NCBI RefSeq assembly: GCF_002237655.1
Contig: NZ_NOKT01000014.1
Coordinates: forward strand, 154,182 to 218,181
DNA from: Streptomyces sp. XY006
Lineage (GTDB): Bacteria > Actinomycetota > Actinomycetes > Streptomycetales > Streptomycetaceae
Length of the DNA: 64,000 nt
Direction: 5' to 3'
Part shown: in pieces, positions 53,308 to 62,216 of the stretch
How the letters are laid out: each line of letters starts with the position of its first letter
Position numbering within the stretch: the first letter of the stretch is position 1
Notes under the pieces: generated by a model
What the model was told of the DNA's origin: nothing
The model's database searches: none
The model's input: only the letters and a program-made list of their open reading frames with translations
Translations under genes and position numbers: made by a program

Positions 53308-53460
53308 GAGCGCGGACGTACGGGTCGGGCTGAGAGCGCGGGTGCCCGTGCCGGGCCAAGAGCACGTGCGCACATGCTGGGCTGAGAGCGCGGGTCCACG
53401 TGCCGGGCCAAGAGCGCGGGTGCACCTGCCGGGCTGGGAGCGCGGGCGGCCGTGCCGGGT
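53301..53460. repeat. 26-bp minisatellite after holB
   Basis: About six alternating copies of GGCTGAGAGCGCGGGT and GGGCCAAGAGCGCGGGT units of roughly 26 bp start inside the last holB codons and end before the promoter of the next gene. Confidence 0.85.
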
Positions 53461-53534
53461 TGACGCGGTAACTCGTACGGGGCACGCCCCGCACGCACGG
53501 CACTCATTCCGTCGCGCAGAGTTACGCTCGCTGG

Positions 53535-55178
53535 ATGGACACCAGGCGCACTCCACGCACCGTCTCGTCGCCCGGCCCCGCCGCGTCCCGCTCCCGCGGC
53601 GCCCACCGCAGGGCCCGCAGCGGAGCCAGGACGGCGGCCGGCCTGCTCGCCACGGCCGCACTGCTCGTCTCCGCCTGCTCCTCCGGGAGCTCGACGACGT
53701 CCACCGCCTCGGCGGCCCAGGAGGCGGCCCTGGTGGCGCTGCCGCGGTCCACGCCCGCGGCGCTCTCGCCGTACTACGCGCAGAAGCCGGCCTGGCGCGG
53801 CTGCGGCGTACCCGGCTTCCAGTGCGCCACGATCAAGGCGCCGCTGGACTACGCGAAACCCTCCGCCGGTGACGTCCGGCTCGCCGTCACCCGCAAGAAG
53901 GCCACGGGGCCCGGCGAGCGCCTGGGCTCGCTCCTGGTGAACCCCGGCGGGCCGGGCGGCTCGGCGATCGGCTACGTGCAGGCGTACGCCGGCATCGGCT
54001 ACCCGGCCGAGGTCCGCGCCCGCTACGACATCGTGGCGGTCGACCCGCGGGGCGTGGCCCGCAGCGAGCCCGTCGAGTGCCTGGACGGGCCGGCCATGGA
54101 CACGTACACGCGGACGGACACCACGCCCGACGACACGAAGGAGACGGACGGGCTGGTCGAGGCGTACCGGACGTTCGCGGAGGGCTGCGGCGCGGACGCG
54201 CCCCGGCTGCTGCGGCACGTGTCCACGGCGGAGACGGCCCGCGACATGGACATCGTGCGGGCGGCGCTCGGCGACGAGAAACTGAACTTCGTCGGAGCCT
54301 CCTACGGCACGTTCCTCGGCGCGACGTACGCCGGGCTGTTCCCGGACCGGACGGGCCGGCTGGTGCTGGACGGCGCCATGGACCCGTCGCTGCCCGCGCG
54401 GCGGCTGAACCTGGAACAGACGGCGGGCTTCGATACGGCGTTCCGGTCGTTCGCGCGGGACTGCGTCCGGCAGGCCGACTGCCCGCTGGGCGGCAAGGGC
54501 ACCTCGCCCGAGCAGGTCGGCGAGAACCTCAAGGCGTTCTTCGAGAAGCTGGACGCGCGGCCGGTCTCCACCGGCGACGCCGACGGCCGCAGCCTCACCG
54601 AGTCGCTCGCCACGACCGGCGTGATCGCGGCCATGTACGACGAGGGCTCCTGGGAGCAACTGCGCGAGGCGCTGACCTCCGCGATGAAGGAGAACGACGG
54701 CTCCGGGCTCCTGCTCCTGTCCGACGGCTACTACGAGCGGGACGCCGACGGCCGCTACAGCAACCTGATGTTCGCCAACGCGGCCGTGAACTGCCTGGAC
54801 CTGCCGCCCTCCTTCGACACCCCCGAGCAGGTGCGCGGGGCGCTGCCCGAGTTCGAGAAGGCCTCCCCGGTGTTCGGCGAGGGCCTGGCGTGGGCGGCGC
54901 TGAACTGCGCGTACTGGCCCGTCGGCGCGACGGGCGAGCCGCACCGCATCGAGGCGAAGGGGGCGGCGCCGATCGTCGTGGTCGGCACCACCCGCGACCC
55001 GGCGACCCCGTACCGCTGGGCCCAGGCCCTGGCCGGGCAGCTCTCCTCGGGCCGCCTGCTCACCTACGACGGCGACGGTCACACGGCGTACGGCCGTGGC
55101 AGCGCCTGCATCGACCGGACGATCAACGCGTACCTGCTGCGCGGCACCCCGCCGAAGGACGGAAAGCGCTGCTCGTAG
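53535..55178 (+). CDS. secreted alpha/beta hydrolase lipoprotein (tripeptidyl aminopeptidase-like)
   Basis: 547 residues. The long basic leader ends in a membrane segment and lipobox LVSAC. NPGGPGGSAIGY is the oxyanion segment, FVGASYGTFLGATYAGLFPD holds the Ser nucleophile in G-x-S-x-G, and the C-terminal GDGHTAYG carries the His. VVGTTRDPATPY supplies the acid. This is the S33-type Tap/SlpD-SlpE family of mycelium-associated proteinases. It probably trims peptides at the cell surface. Cysteines in RGCGVPGFQCATI and CVRQADC are likely disulphides. Confidence 0.92.
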   Translation: MDTRRTPRTVSSPGPAASRSRGAHRRARSGARTAAGLLATAALLVSACSSGSSTTSTASAAQEAALVALPRSTPAALSPYYAQKPAWRGCGVPGFQCATIKAPLDYAKPSAGDVRLAVTRKKATGPGERLGSLLVNPGGPGGSAIGYVQAYAGIGYPAEVRARYDIVAVDPRGVARSEPVECLDGPAMDTYTRTDTTPDDTKETDGLVEAYRTFAEGCGADAPRLLRHVSTAETARDMDIVRAALGDEKLNFVGASYGTFLGATYAGLFPDRTGRLVLDGAMDPSLPARRLNLEQTAGFDTAFRSFARDCVRQADCPLGGKGTSPEQVGENLKAFFEKLDARPVSTGDADGRSLTESLATTGVIAAMYDEGSWEQLREALTSAMKENDGSGLLLLSDGYYERDADGRYSNLMFANAAVNCLDLPPSFDTPEQVRGALPEFEKASPVFGEGLAWAALNCAYWPVGATGEPHRIEAKGAAPIVVVGTTRDPATPYRWAQALAGQLSSGRLLTYDGDGHTAYGRGSACIDRTINAYLLRGTPPKDGKRCS

Positions 55179-55286
55179 TGGGTGCGCCCGGCCCCGGAGG
55201 GACCGCCTCCGGGGCTGGTACGGAGCACCCCCGGAAACTGTGTAGACTTACCGTCGTTGCTGATCGCACCATAGTGCGGACAGCGC

Positions 55287-55360
55287 GCCGCCTTAGCTCA
55301 GATGGCCAGAGCAACGCACTCGTAATGCGTAGGTCTCGGGTTCGAATCCCGAAGGCGGCT
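55287..55360 (+). tRNA. tRNA-Thr (anticodon CGT)
   Basis: A 74-base cloverleaf: acceptor GCCGCCT pairs with AGGCGGC, D-arm GCTC/GAGC, anticodon stem ACGCA/TGCGT around loop CTCGTAA (anticodon CGT), T-arm TCGGG-TTCGAAT-CCCGA. Discriminator T; CCA is encoded at 55361-55363. Confidence 0.96.
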
Positions 55361-55366
55361 CCACTG

Positions 55367-55401
55367 AAACCCCAGGTCGGATGGAATCCGACCTGGGGTT
55401 T
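55367..55401 (+). terminator. tRNA-Thr terminator
   Basis: A perfect 15-bp stem (55367-55381 with 55387-55401) and TGGAA loop directly behind the tRNA, ending in TTTT. Confidence 0.9.
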
Positions 55402-55436
55402 TGTCGTGCATGCGGGGATGGGCGGCCGGGGTGCGG

Positions 55437-55628
55437 CTAGTCGTCGCCGCTGCCGTTGCGGCGGGAGTGTGAGCTGGGGCTTGCGGCGTCGGCCAGTTCG
55501 CCGGCGAGCAGGGTTGCCCTCGATACCCCGCGGGCCCAGCGGGGGGCGTCGCCTCGGGCTGTCCAGAAGCCGCAGGCGCAGCCGCCGATGACGAGTAGGA
55601 CGACGGCCGACAGTATGAGCACGAGCAT
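55437..55628 (-). CDS. small membrane-anchored protein
   Basis: 63 residues from ATG 55628, which has GGGGGATCGAGC just upstream. LVLILSAVVLLVIGGCACGF is a single membrane helix with two cysteines near its end; the rest is hydrophilic and Ser/Arg-rich (SPSSHSRRNGSGDD). It follows the TipA-like regulator on the same strand by 59 bp. Not recognised; function unknown. Confidence 0.6.
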   Translation of the reverse strand: MLVLILSAVVLLVIGGCACGFWTARGDAPRWARGVSRATLLAGELADAASPSSHSRRNGSGDD

Positions 55629-55687
55629 GCTCGATCCCCCGTTTCTCGCTGTGCTGGTCCGCGTCATCCTCTCAGGCGCGGGCCGTC

Positions 55688-56491
55688 CTACTGCCAGGTC
55701 GCGCTGTCCGGGTCGATGCCGTGGGCGCGGGCGCTCGCGTCGATGATCTGGCGGAAGTACGAGGCGAGGCCGGTGCGCACGTCGTCGTAGTGGGCGGCGA
55801 AGCCGGGGTCGGACTCGAACATGCGGCCGAGGCAGACCTGCATCTGCCGGGTGAGGGGGAAGTACGCGGCGAAGACCTCCCGGTGCCGGTCGACGAGCGC
55901 GTTCGCCTCCGGGTCGCCCGGTGCGACGCCGGCGTCCATCGCCTGGGCGAGGGCGCGTTCGAAGCCGGCGACCGTGTCGGCGACGGTCTGCCATTCCTCC
56001 GGCGTGCGGGAGGCGGAGCGTTCGGCGTACTGCTGCCACTGGGGTGTGCCGCCATAGCGCTCGCGGGCCCTGGCGGGCCAGTCCGGGTTCCACTCCGGGC
56101 CGAAGATCGCGGACTGGTCCTCGGCGGTGAGCAGCAGGCCGCGCTCGTGCGCGTCGATCATCCGGTCCAGGCCGGCGCCCAGTTGCCGGAGGCGGTCGAT
56201 CCGTGCGCCGACCTGGGCGCGCTGTGCGCGCAGTGCGCCGGTGACGTCCGCGGCCGGGTCGTCCAGGACGGCCCGGATCCCGTCCAGGCCCAGGCCGAGT
56301 TCGCGGTAGACGACGATGCGGTGCAGGCGTTCCAGGTCGGCGGCGGTGTAGAGCCGGTATCCGGCGGCCGTGCGCAGGGACGGGCGGGCCAGGCCGATCT
56401 CGTCCCAGTGGTGCAGCGCGCGGACGGTCACGGCCAGGCGCGACGAGACCTGGCCGACGGTCAGGCCGTCGGCGTCGGTGGTGTCAGGCAT
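55688..56491 (-). CDS. MerR-family regulator, TipA type
   Basis: 267 residues from ATG 56491. LTVGQVSSRLAVTVRALHHW and DEIGLARPSLRTAAGYRLY form the MerR winged HTH, then a dimerisation helix (QRAQVGARIDRLRQLGAGLD), then a TipAS ligand-binding domain (FGPEWNPDWPARARERYGG, WQQYAERSASRTPEEW, VDRHREVFAAYFPL). TipA regulators respond to thiopeptide antibiotics by covalent capture at a cysteine; one Cys is present in MQVCLGRMF. It overlaps the upstream VOC gene by eight bases, so that gene may be its partner or resistance determinant. Confidence 0.93.
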   Translation of the reverse strand: MPDTTDADGLTVGQVSSRLAVTVRALHHWDEIGLARPSLRTAAGYRLYTAADLERLHRIVVYRELGLGLDGIRAVLDDPAADVTGALRAQRAQVGARIDRLRQLGAGLDRMIDAHERGLLLTAEDQSAIFGPEWNPDWPARARERYGGTPQWQQYAERSASRTPEEWQTVADTVAGFERALAQAMDAGVAPGDPEANALVDRHREVFAAYFPLTRQMQVCLGRMFESDPGFAAHYDDVRTGLASYFRQIIDASARAHGIDPDSATWQ

Positions 56492-57041
56492 GCTTCCCAT
56501 GGTCGGTGCCGTCGGTGCCGTGTCCGGGGGCGGGTGGGGTGATGCCGACGGCCGCGAGGTTGCGTGCCTCCGCACTGGCCGGGTCGAAGGGCTTCGCCGC
56601 GGTGACGACGATCCGGGCGTTCTCAGGGGTGATCACCTCCAGGTCGCGGGTGTTCCAGGGCGTGTCCCGCGGGCCGTCGACCGAGTCCGGGCGCAGCGCG
56701 CGGCACGCCTCGGCGACGGAGTCGACTTCGGTGAGCACGCACGCGAAGCTGAAGCTCATGGCCGGCGCCTGCTCGGGCACGTCCGCCGCGGGGACGAGCA
56801 GGACGTCCTGGAAGGCCCAGCGGCGCAGATGCACCAGTCGGCCGGGGATCGTGAACAGTTCGAAGAAGCCGAGGCCGCGGGTCCAGAAGTCCACCGACGC
56901 GGGCAGGTCGGTCGTCGGGATCGTCACGAAGGCGGGCATCCCGTAGATGCCGCGGAACGGCTCCGGCGGCACCGCGTCCGGGCCGGGAGGGGGGACGGGG
57001 CTCATCTCGAACGCGTCGTAGTGGTCGCTCATGCGGTCCAC
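56484..57041 (-). CDS. VOC (glyoxalase/bleomycin-resistance fold) protein
   Basis: 185 residues from GTG 57041. GMPAFVTIPTTDLPASVDFW starts the betaalphabeta-betabeta fold typical of VOC proteins, followed by TRGLGFFELFTIPGRLVHL and AFQDVLLVPAA, then a second module ending NARIVVTAAKPF. Such proteins bind metals or drugs. Overlap with the TipA-like regulator suggests a two-gene sensing/binding unit. The alternative start ATG 57032 removes three residues. Function unproven. Confidence 0.88.
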   Translation of the reverse strand: MDRMSDHYDAFEMSPVPPPGPDAVPPEPFRGIYGMPAFVTIPTTDLPASVDFWTRGLGFFELFTIPGRLVHLRRWAFQDVLLVPAADVPEQAPAMSFSFACVLTEVDSVAEACRALRPDSVDGPRDTPWNTRDLEVITPENARIVVTAAKPFDPASAEARNLAAVGITPPAPGHGTDGTDHGKHA

Positions 57042-57196
57042 CGTCCGGCCTCACGCCGCGTGAGGGTCAAGTCCGTTCGTGCGGCGGGCCGGTGCGGTGT
57101 CCGGATCTTTGTGGGTTCCGCCAGTGCGCGGGTTCGTCGGGGCGCGGGGAGACTGCCGCCGGGGTGCGACGCGACCGAGTACCGGGAGGCGGCACG
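57042..57196. other. divergent spacer
   Basis: 155 bp between the VOC gene and the methyltransferase pseudogene; it must hold both promoters. GGGAGGCGGCACG precedes the ATG at 57197. Confidence 0.35.
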
Positions 57197-57848
57197 ATGA
57201 GCGTGCAGCAGCACGACGAGATCGGTGAGGCGTTCGAGGGGTTCAAGGACCTGCCGCTGGCGCGCTACGCCGAGGTGCCCGGCTTTCTGGCCCTGGTCGG
57301 GGACGTGCGTTCGTGGCCCCGCGCCGGCGGAACTCCCGGCTGTAGAAGCCGGTGCCGGAGGCCAGGTCGAGCACCGACCTGCCGCGGACGTGTCCGCCCT
57401 GCGGCCCCTCGGCCGGCGCTTCGACATCGCCACGGCGGTCCAACTCCTCGACTACGCGCACGGCATCGCCGCCATGGAACGGATGTGCCGCACCGCGCAC
57501 CGGCATCTGAAGCCCGGCGGCACGTTCTGCGTACTCGCGCAGACGCCGGGATTCCGCTTCGACGGACCGTCCCCGGAGAAGTACGGCTTCCGCTGCGAGC
57601 CGACCGGTGAGGAGGCCGAGACCGGACCGCGCGTCCGGGTCACCGCGCTGCTCGACCCGCCCATCGAGTTCGTCACGGCCTGCCCGCGCCGCGAGGTCTA
57701 CGAACAGTGCCTGCGGGCAGCCGGGTTCGAGGAGCTTCAGTGGGTTCCGCTGACGGTGTCCGAGGCGGGCGTGCGCGCGTTCGGTGCGGACTTCTGGGCG
57801 GATTTCCACGCCAACCCGCCACTGGTGATGCTGCGCTGCCGGGCCTGA
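57197..57848 (+). pseudogene. SAM methyltransferase broken by an 81-bp inversion and deletion
   Basis: The first 37 codons (MSVQQHDEIGEAFEGFKDLP to LVGDV) and the last 150 (DVSALRPLGRRFDIATAVQL through FHANPPLVMLRCRA) are clear parts of one class I methyltransferase but lie in different frames. Between them, 57307-57387 reads as the SAM-binding motif only on the minus strand (RGRSVLDLASGTGFYSREF, then RRRGATN). The segment is therefore inverted in place, and roughly 30 codons that should follow motif I are missing. The flanks are ACGT on both sides. Without motif I the product cannot bind SAM. A sequencing or assembly error is the alternative. Confidence 0.85.
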
Positions 57849-57991
57849 TCGCCGCGCGGGAGGCGGCGGGGCGCCCGCACCGAAACGGCGCGGGCGAATC
57901 GCCGTCCGGCAGGCGTACGGCGAGGGTCCTCGCCGTGAACGGCTAGCATCGCCCGTCAACCGTCAGTTGCCGACCGGGACGAGGTGAGGAC

Positions 57992-58885
57992 ATGGGGGCA
58001 CCCAGGATCGCCGTCGCCGTGGTGACCATGGGCAACCGGCCCGCCGAGGTCGACGCCCTGCTGGAATCCGTCGCCAAGCAGGACGTGCCGCCCGAGCGGA
58101 TCGTCGTCGTGGGCAACGGCTGCCCGCTGCCGGAGTTCGCCCGGCGGCTGTCGCTGCCCGGCGAGGTCACCACCGTCGAACTCGACGAGAACCTGGGCTG
58201 CCCCGGCGGGCGCAACGCCGCGCTCGACCGGCTGCGGGAGTTCGGCGACGTCGACGTCGTGGTCGACCTGGACGACGACGGTCTGCTCGTCGACGCCGAT
58301 GTGCTGCGCCGGGTGCGGGACCTGTACGCCGCCGACGAACGGCTCGGCATCGTCGGCTTCCGCATCGCCGACGAGGAGGGCGTCACGCAGCAGCGGCACG
58401 TGCCCCGCATCGGCAACGCGGACCCGCTGCGCGGCGGCTACGTCACCGGGTTCCTCGGCGGCGGGCACGCGCTGCGGATGGCGATGCTCGACGAGGTCGG
58501 CGACTGGCCCGCCGAGTTCTTCTTCGCGCACGAGGAGACCGACCTCGCCTGGCGTGCGGCCGACGCGGGCTGGCGGATCCTCTACGCGCCGGAACTGGTG
58601 CTCCGGCACCCGCGGACCTCGCCCGCCCGGCACGCCATCTACTACCGCGTCAACGCCCGCAACCGGGTCTGGCTGGTCCGCCGCCGGCTGCCGCTGCCGC
58701 TCGTCCCGGTGCATCTGGGTGTCTGGGTGCTGCTCACACTCGCCCGGATCCGGTCCCGTGCGGGGCTGCGGGCGTGGTGCGGCGGATTCGTGGAAGGCGT
58801 ACGGGAGCCGGCGGGGGAGCGACGGCCGATGCGCTGGCGCACGGTGTGGCGGCTGACGCGGCTGGGACGGCCGCCGGTCATCTGA
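57992..58885 (+). CDS. family 2 glycosyltransferase
   Basis: 297 residues. The fold opens with IAVAVVTMGNRPAEVDALLE; ELDENLGCPGGRNAALDRL and VVDLDDDGLLVDADVL carry the nucleotide-sugar binding residues and a D-D-D in place of the usual DxD. GYVTGFLGGGHALRM and FFFAHEETDLAWRA (acidic catalytic region) complete a rhamnosyl-type GT2. A weak hydrophobic segment near the C-terminus (LPLVPVHLGVWVLLTLA) may associate with the membrane. Acceptor unknown. It stands alone. Confidence 0.9.
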   Translation: MGAPRIAVAVVTMGNRPAEVDALLESVAKQDVPPERIVVVGNGCPLPEFARRLSLPGEVTTVELDENLGCPGGRNAALDRLREFGDVDVVVDLDDDGLLVDADVLRRVRDLYAADERLGIVGFRIADEEGVTQQRHVPRIGNADPLRGGYVTGFLGGGHALRMAMLDEVGDWPAEFFFAHEETDLAWRAADAGWRILYAPELVLRHPRTSPARHAIYYRVNARNRVWLVRRRLPLPLVPVHLGVWVLLTLARIRSRAGLRAWCGGFVEGVREPAGERRPMRWRTVWRLTRLGRPPVI

Positions 58886-58894
58886 GCGTCAGCT

Positions 58895-59021
58895 GAGCCG
58901 GGCTTCGAGGAAGTTGGCCCCGGGAGCCGGGCTCTGGAGGAGTCGGGCTCCGGGGAAGTCGGCTCCGGAAGCCGGGCTTCAGGGAAGTCGGCTCCGCAAG
59001 CCGGGCTTCGGGGAAGTTGAG
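58895..59021. repeat. 29-bp minisatellite after the GT2 gene
   Basis: About four copies of a unit like GCCGGGCTTCGGGGAAGTCG plus GCTCCGGAA, each slightly different. Confidence 0.85.
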
Positions 59022-59366
59022 GGGCCCCGGCCGTTCACCTCCGCCGGCCGGGACCCGGATCCGGCCGCGGCGGCGACACTCCCCCGAGTTGCGCGTCCAT
59101 ACGCGCGCGCCGCCGGGCCAGATCCGATGTAGTGATCACATCAGGCTTTGCCAACGGATCGCTAACATATGGCCAACGGTTCGCCGTTGCGTCGTTCGTC
59201 GATTGGCGAGAAGTCGCCGAACCAGGATCGAGGGCGGCCGGAACAGCGGTGGATTCCGGTGGAGGCGTACGGGCCAAGGTGACGGAAAACCACTGCCCAG
59301 GGAGCGGAAACTCGTCAAGGGGGCGGTCCCGCCGGGGCGGTTGCGACAACACGGGGGCGTGGCGGG
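59022..59366. promoter_or_regulatory. upstream region of the SARP gene
   Basis: 345 bp without a gene. An AT-richer stretch 59130-59200 contains the direct repeat GGCCAACGG twice (59149-ish and 59169-ish), with GCTAACATATGG between, which could be a regulator binding site. The rest looks like spacer. Confidence 0.4.
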
Positions 59367-62216
59367 ATGGGGGCATCTGCATCTTCCGGTGCGGGCGGCG
59401 GGGACGCCGGCGCGGCGGGCGAGGGTGTGGGTACGGGAGGCGAGGGCGTCGGCACGGGCGGCCAGGGCGTCGGTACGGGCGGCGGGGTCCGGGCAGGACT
59501 CGCGTTAAGGTTCGGGCTGCTGGGACCGACCGTGCTCTACCACGACGCCCCCGACGGCACCGGAAACGGCGTCACGCCCGGTACGGCCCGGGCCGTCGGG
59601 ATCAGGAGCCCCAAGTCCCGTGCCTTGCTGACCGCGTTGCTGCTGGACGCGGGGCGGGTCGTCTCCGTCGAGTCGCTCAAGGACGCGCTGTGGGGAGAGG
59701 CACCGCCCGTCTCCGCCCAGGCCTCACTGCACAACCACGTCGCCCGGGTGCGGCGGCTGCTCGACGACCCCGAACGGTTGCGCACCACACCCTCCGGTTA
59801 TCTGCTGCGGGTCGACGACGGCGAACTGGACGTCCACGTGTTCGACGCCCAGGTCGCCGCGGCCCGGACTGCGCACACCGGCCGGGACTGGGAGGGCGTT
59901 CTCCGCGCGTGTGCCGACGCGTTCGCGCTCTGGCGGGGCGCGCCGCTCGCCGGGCTCCCGCCCGAGGTGGGCGGCTACGCCTTCGCCCAGCGGCTGCGCG
60001 AGGCCCGGCTGCTGCTCCTGGAGTGGCGCCACGACGCCGAGCTGGCGCTGGGCGGGCCGCGCCTGCACGCGCTGGTGCCGGAGCTGGTGGCGCTGACCGG
60101 GGAGCATCCGCTGCGCGAGGCGTACCACCGCCAGCTGATGCTCGCGCTGCACCGCACCGGCCGCCAGGCGGAGGCCCTGGCCGTCCACCGCGATCTGCGC
60201 ACCCGCCTCGTCGGCCAACTCGGCATCGAGCCGGGACCGGGGATGCGTGCGGCACACGTGGAGGTGCTCCGGGAGGCCGGGGGGAGCGGGTATGGCTCGA
60301 ATGCGCCGGGGGTGAGGGCACGGGGTTTGGGCTTGGGCGCGCCCAGGGCTAGGGAGCAGGGCTCGCATACGCCGGGGCCGAGGGCACAGTGTTCGGATGC
60401 GCCGGGGGTGAGGGAGCAGGCGGCGAATGAGCCGGGAGTGAGGGCACAGGGCTTGGATGTCCCGGGAGCGAGGGAGCGCGGCTCCGGTGCGCCGGGGGCC
60501 AAGGAGTACGGCACGGGTGAGTACGGGTCGACGGGATACGGCGCCCAACTACCGCCTCCTCCCTCAGCCCAAGTACCGCCGCCCCCCGTCCAAGTCCCAC
60601 CCCCTGCTCAACTGCCACCATCCCCCGCACAACTACCACCACCCCCCGCCCACTTCACCGGTCGCGCTGCCGAGCGCCAAGCCCTGCACCGCGTGCTCAC
60701 GGCCACCGGCCCCCGCCCCACCGCGGTGATCAGCGGCATGCCCGGCGCCGGCAAGAGCGCCCTCGCCCTGCGGGTCGCACACGATCTGGCGGAACGTTTC
60801 CCCCAGGGGCAGCTCCACCTCGACCTGCGCGGTGCCACCCCCGGTACGACCCCCCTCACCCCGGGTCAGGCGCTCACCGCCCTGCTGCGTGACCTCGGCG
60901 TCGAACCCTGCCGCATCCCGGAGTCGCCGGACGCGGCATCGGCGCTGCTGCGGTCCCTGCTCGCCCGGACCCGCACGCTGCTCGTCCTGGACGGCGCCGT
61001 CAGCGCCGCGCAGTTGCGGCCGCTCCTGCCGGGCGGTGCCGGCTGCGCGGTGATCGTCACCAGCCGTTCCCCGCTCACCGCCCTCGACGGTGCGGCGCGG
61101 TTCCCGCTCAGCCCGCTGTCGGACGATGAGAGCACCGGGCTCCTGCGCGTCGCCTCCGGTCGCGACGACCTGGACGGTTCGCAGGCCGCCCGTCTCCTCG
61201 TCGAACGCACCGGCCGGCTCCCCCTGGCCCTACGGGCCGCAGCCGCGCGGCTCGCCGCCCGGCCGGCCCTCACCCCGGACGCCCTCGCCGCTCAACTGGT
61301 ATTCGGCGAGGGCAGGTTGCGGCACCTGGACTACGACGACCTGAGCGTCCGCCGCACCCTGGCCGGCGCACACGACTCCCTGGCCGCTTCCCCGCACGAG
61401 ACCGACCGGGACGCGGCCCTGACGCTCCGCCGCATCGGCGCGCTCGACCTCCCGGCGTACGGCGCCCCGCTGCTGGCCCGTCTCACCGGCACCGGCGTGC
61501 CCCGTACGGAGGCCGCGCTGGACCGGCTCGTCGACGTGGCCCTGCTGGAGGAGCCCGCGTACGGCCGCTACACACCCCACGTACTCGTCCGCGACCTCGC
61601 CCGGGAACTGGCCGCGGGAGAGCTCGAGGGGGAGACAACGGGAGAGACCGAGGGGGAGACAACGCGAGAGACAACGGGGGAGACCGGGGGACAGGCTGCG
61701 GGGCAGGCCGAGGGGCACGCCGGCGCCGGCCGGACCACTGCCCCCGGCCCCGCCGACATCGCCCTGCGCTGGTACGCCGCCGAGGCCGAGCGCGCTGCCG
61801 CCGCCGTTCACGACCCGGTCACCGGCCGGGGGCTCGGTCACCTCGCCCCGCCCGCCCCCGAGTCCGCCCCCGGCCGGACCCACCGCTGCCGTCCCGCCGC
61901 GCGTCAGCCGGAACGGCACCCGGCACGCACCGGTCCCACCGCCCCCTTCGCGAGCCCCGAGGAGGCGTTCGCCTGGGCCGATCTGGAGCTGGCGAACATC
62001 GTCGTGCTGGTGCAGCGGCACGTGGGTGACCCGCGCGGCGACCGTGCGGCCCTCGTCTCCACGCTCGTCCGGCTGTTGCTCCCCTACGCGCGTAGCCGCG
62101 GCCGGACCACCGAGGCGGAGGTGCTCGAACGGGCCGGGAACAGCGGTCGTCCCGACGGTGACGCCGACCCGCCGGTCACTTGGCGTCGGCGTAGCACCGC
62201 ACCACCGCCGTCGTGA
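59367..62216 (+). CDS. AfsR-like SARP/NB-ARC regulator lacking TPR domain
   Basis: 949 residues. A Gly-rich repeat (GEGVGTGGEGVG) is followed by an OmpR-type winged helix (about 48-135, SPKSRALLTALLLDAGRVVS), a BTAD domain (about 140-305), a long low-complexity linker with repeats (about 310-430) and an NB-ARC ATPase (P-loop GMPGAGKSALA near 455, TRTLLVLDGAVSAAQLRPLL). AfsR proteins normally continue into TPR repeats; here the frame ends after a poorly conserved stretch. The 3' end overlaps the convergent polymerase gene by 41 bp, so truncation is likely. No biosynthetic cluster is adjacent. Confidence 0.85.
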   Translation: MGASASSGAGGGDAGAAGEGVGTGGEGVGTGGQGVGTGGGVRAGLALRFGLLGPTVLYHDAPDGTGNGVTPGTARAVGIRSPKSRALLTALLLDAGRVVSVESLKDALWGEAPPVSAQASLHNHVARVRRLLDDPERLRTTPSGYLLRVDDGELDVHVFDAQVAAARTAHTGRDWEGVLRACADAFALWRGAPLAGLPPEVGGYAFAQRLREARLLLLEWRHDAELALGGPRLHALVPELVALTGEHPLREAYHRQLMLALHRTGRQAEALAVHRDLRTRLVGQLGIEPGPGMRAAHVEVLREAGGSGYGSNAPGVRARGLGLGAPRAREQGSHTPGPRAQCSDAPGVREQAANEPGVRAQGLDVPGARERGSGAPGAKEYGTGEYGSTGYGAQLPPPPSAQVPPPPVQVPPPAQLPPSPAQLPPPPAHFTGRAAERQALHRVLTATGPRPTAVISGMPGAGKSALALRVAHDLAERFPQGQLHLDLRGATPGTTPLTPGQALTALLRDLGVEPCRIPESPDAASALLRSLLARTRTLLVLDGAVSAAQLRPLLPGGAGCAVIVTSRSPLTALDGAARFPLSPLSDDESTGLLRVASGRDDLDGSQAARLLVERTGRLPLALRAAAARLAARPALTPDALAAQLVFGEGRLRHLDYDDLSVRRTLAGAHDSLAASPHETDRDAALTLRRIGALDLPAYGAPLLARLTGTGVPRTEAALDRLVDVALLEEPAYGRYTPHVLVRDLARELAAGELEGETTGETEGETTRETTGETGGQAAGQAEGHAGAGRTTAPGPADIALRWYAAEAERAAAAVHDPVTGRGLGHLAPPAPESAPGRTHRCRPAARQPERHPARTGPTAPFASPEEAFAWADLELANIVVLVQRHVGDPRGDRAALVSTLVRLLLPYARSRGRTTEAEVLERAGNSGRPDGDADPPVTWRRRSTAPPPS

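Noticed and set aside
59367..62216. Biosynthetic gene cluster suggested by the SARP regulator
   Set aside because: Flanking genes are a lone glycosyltransferase and a DNA polymerase; no synthase or tailoring set is visible.
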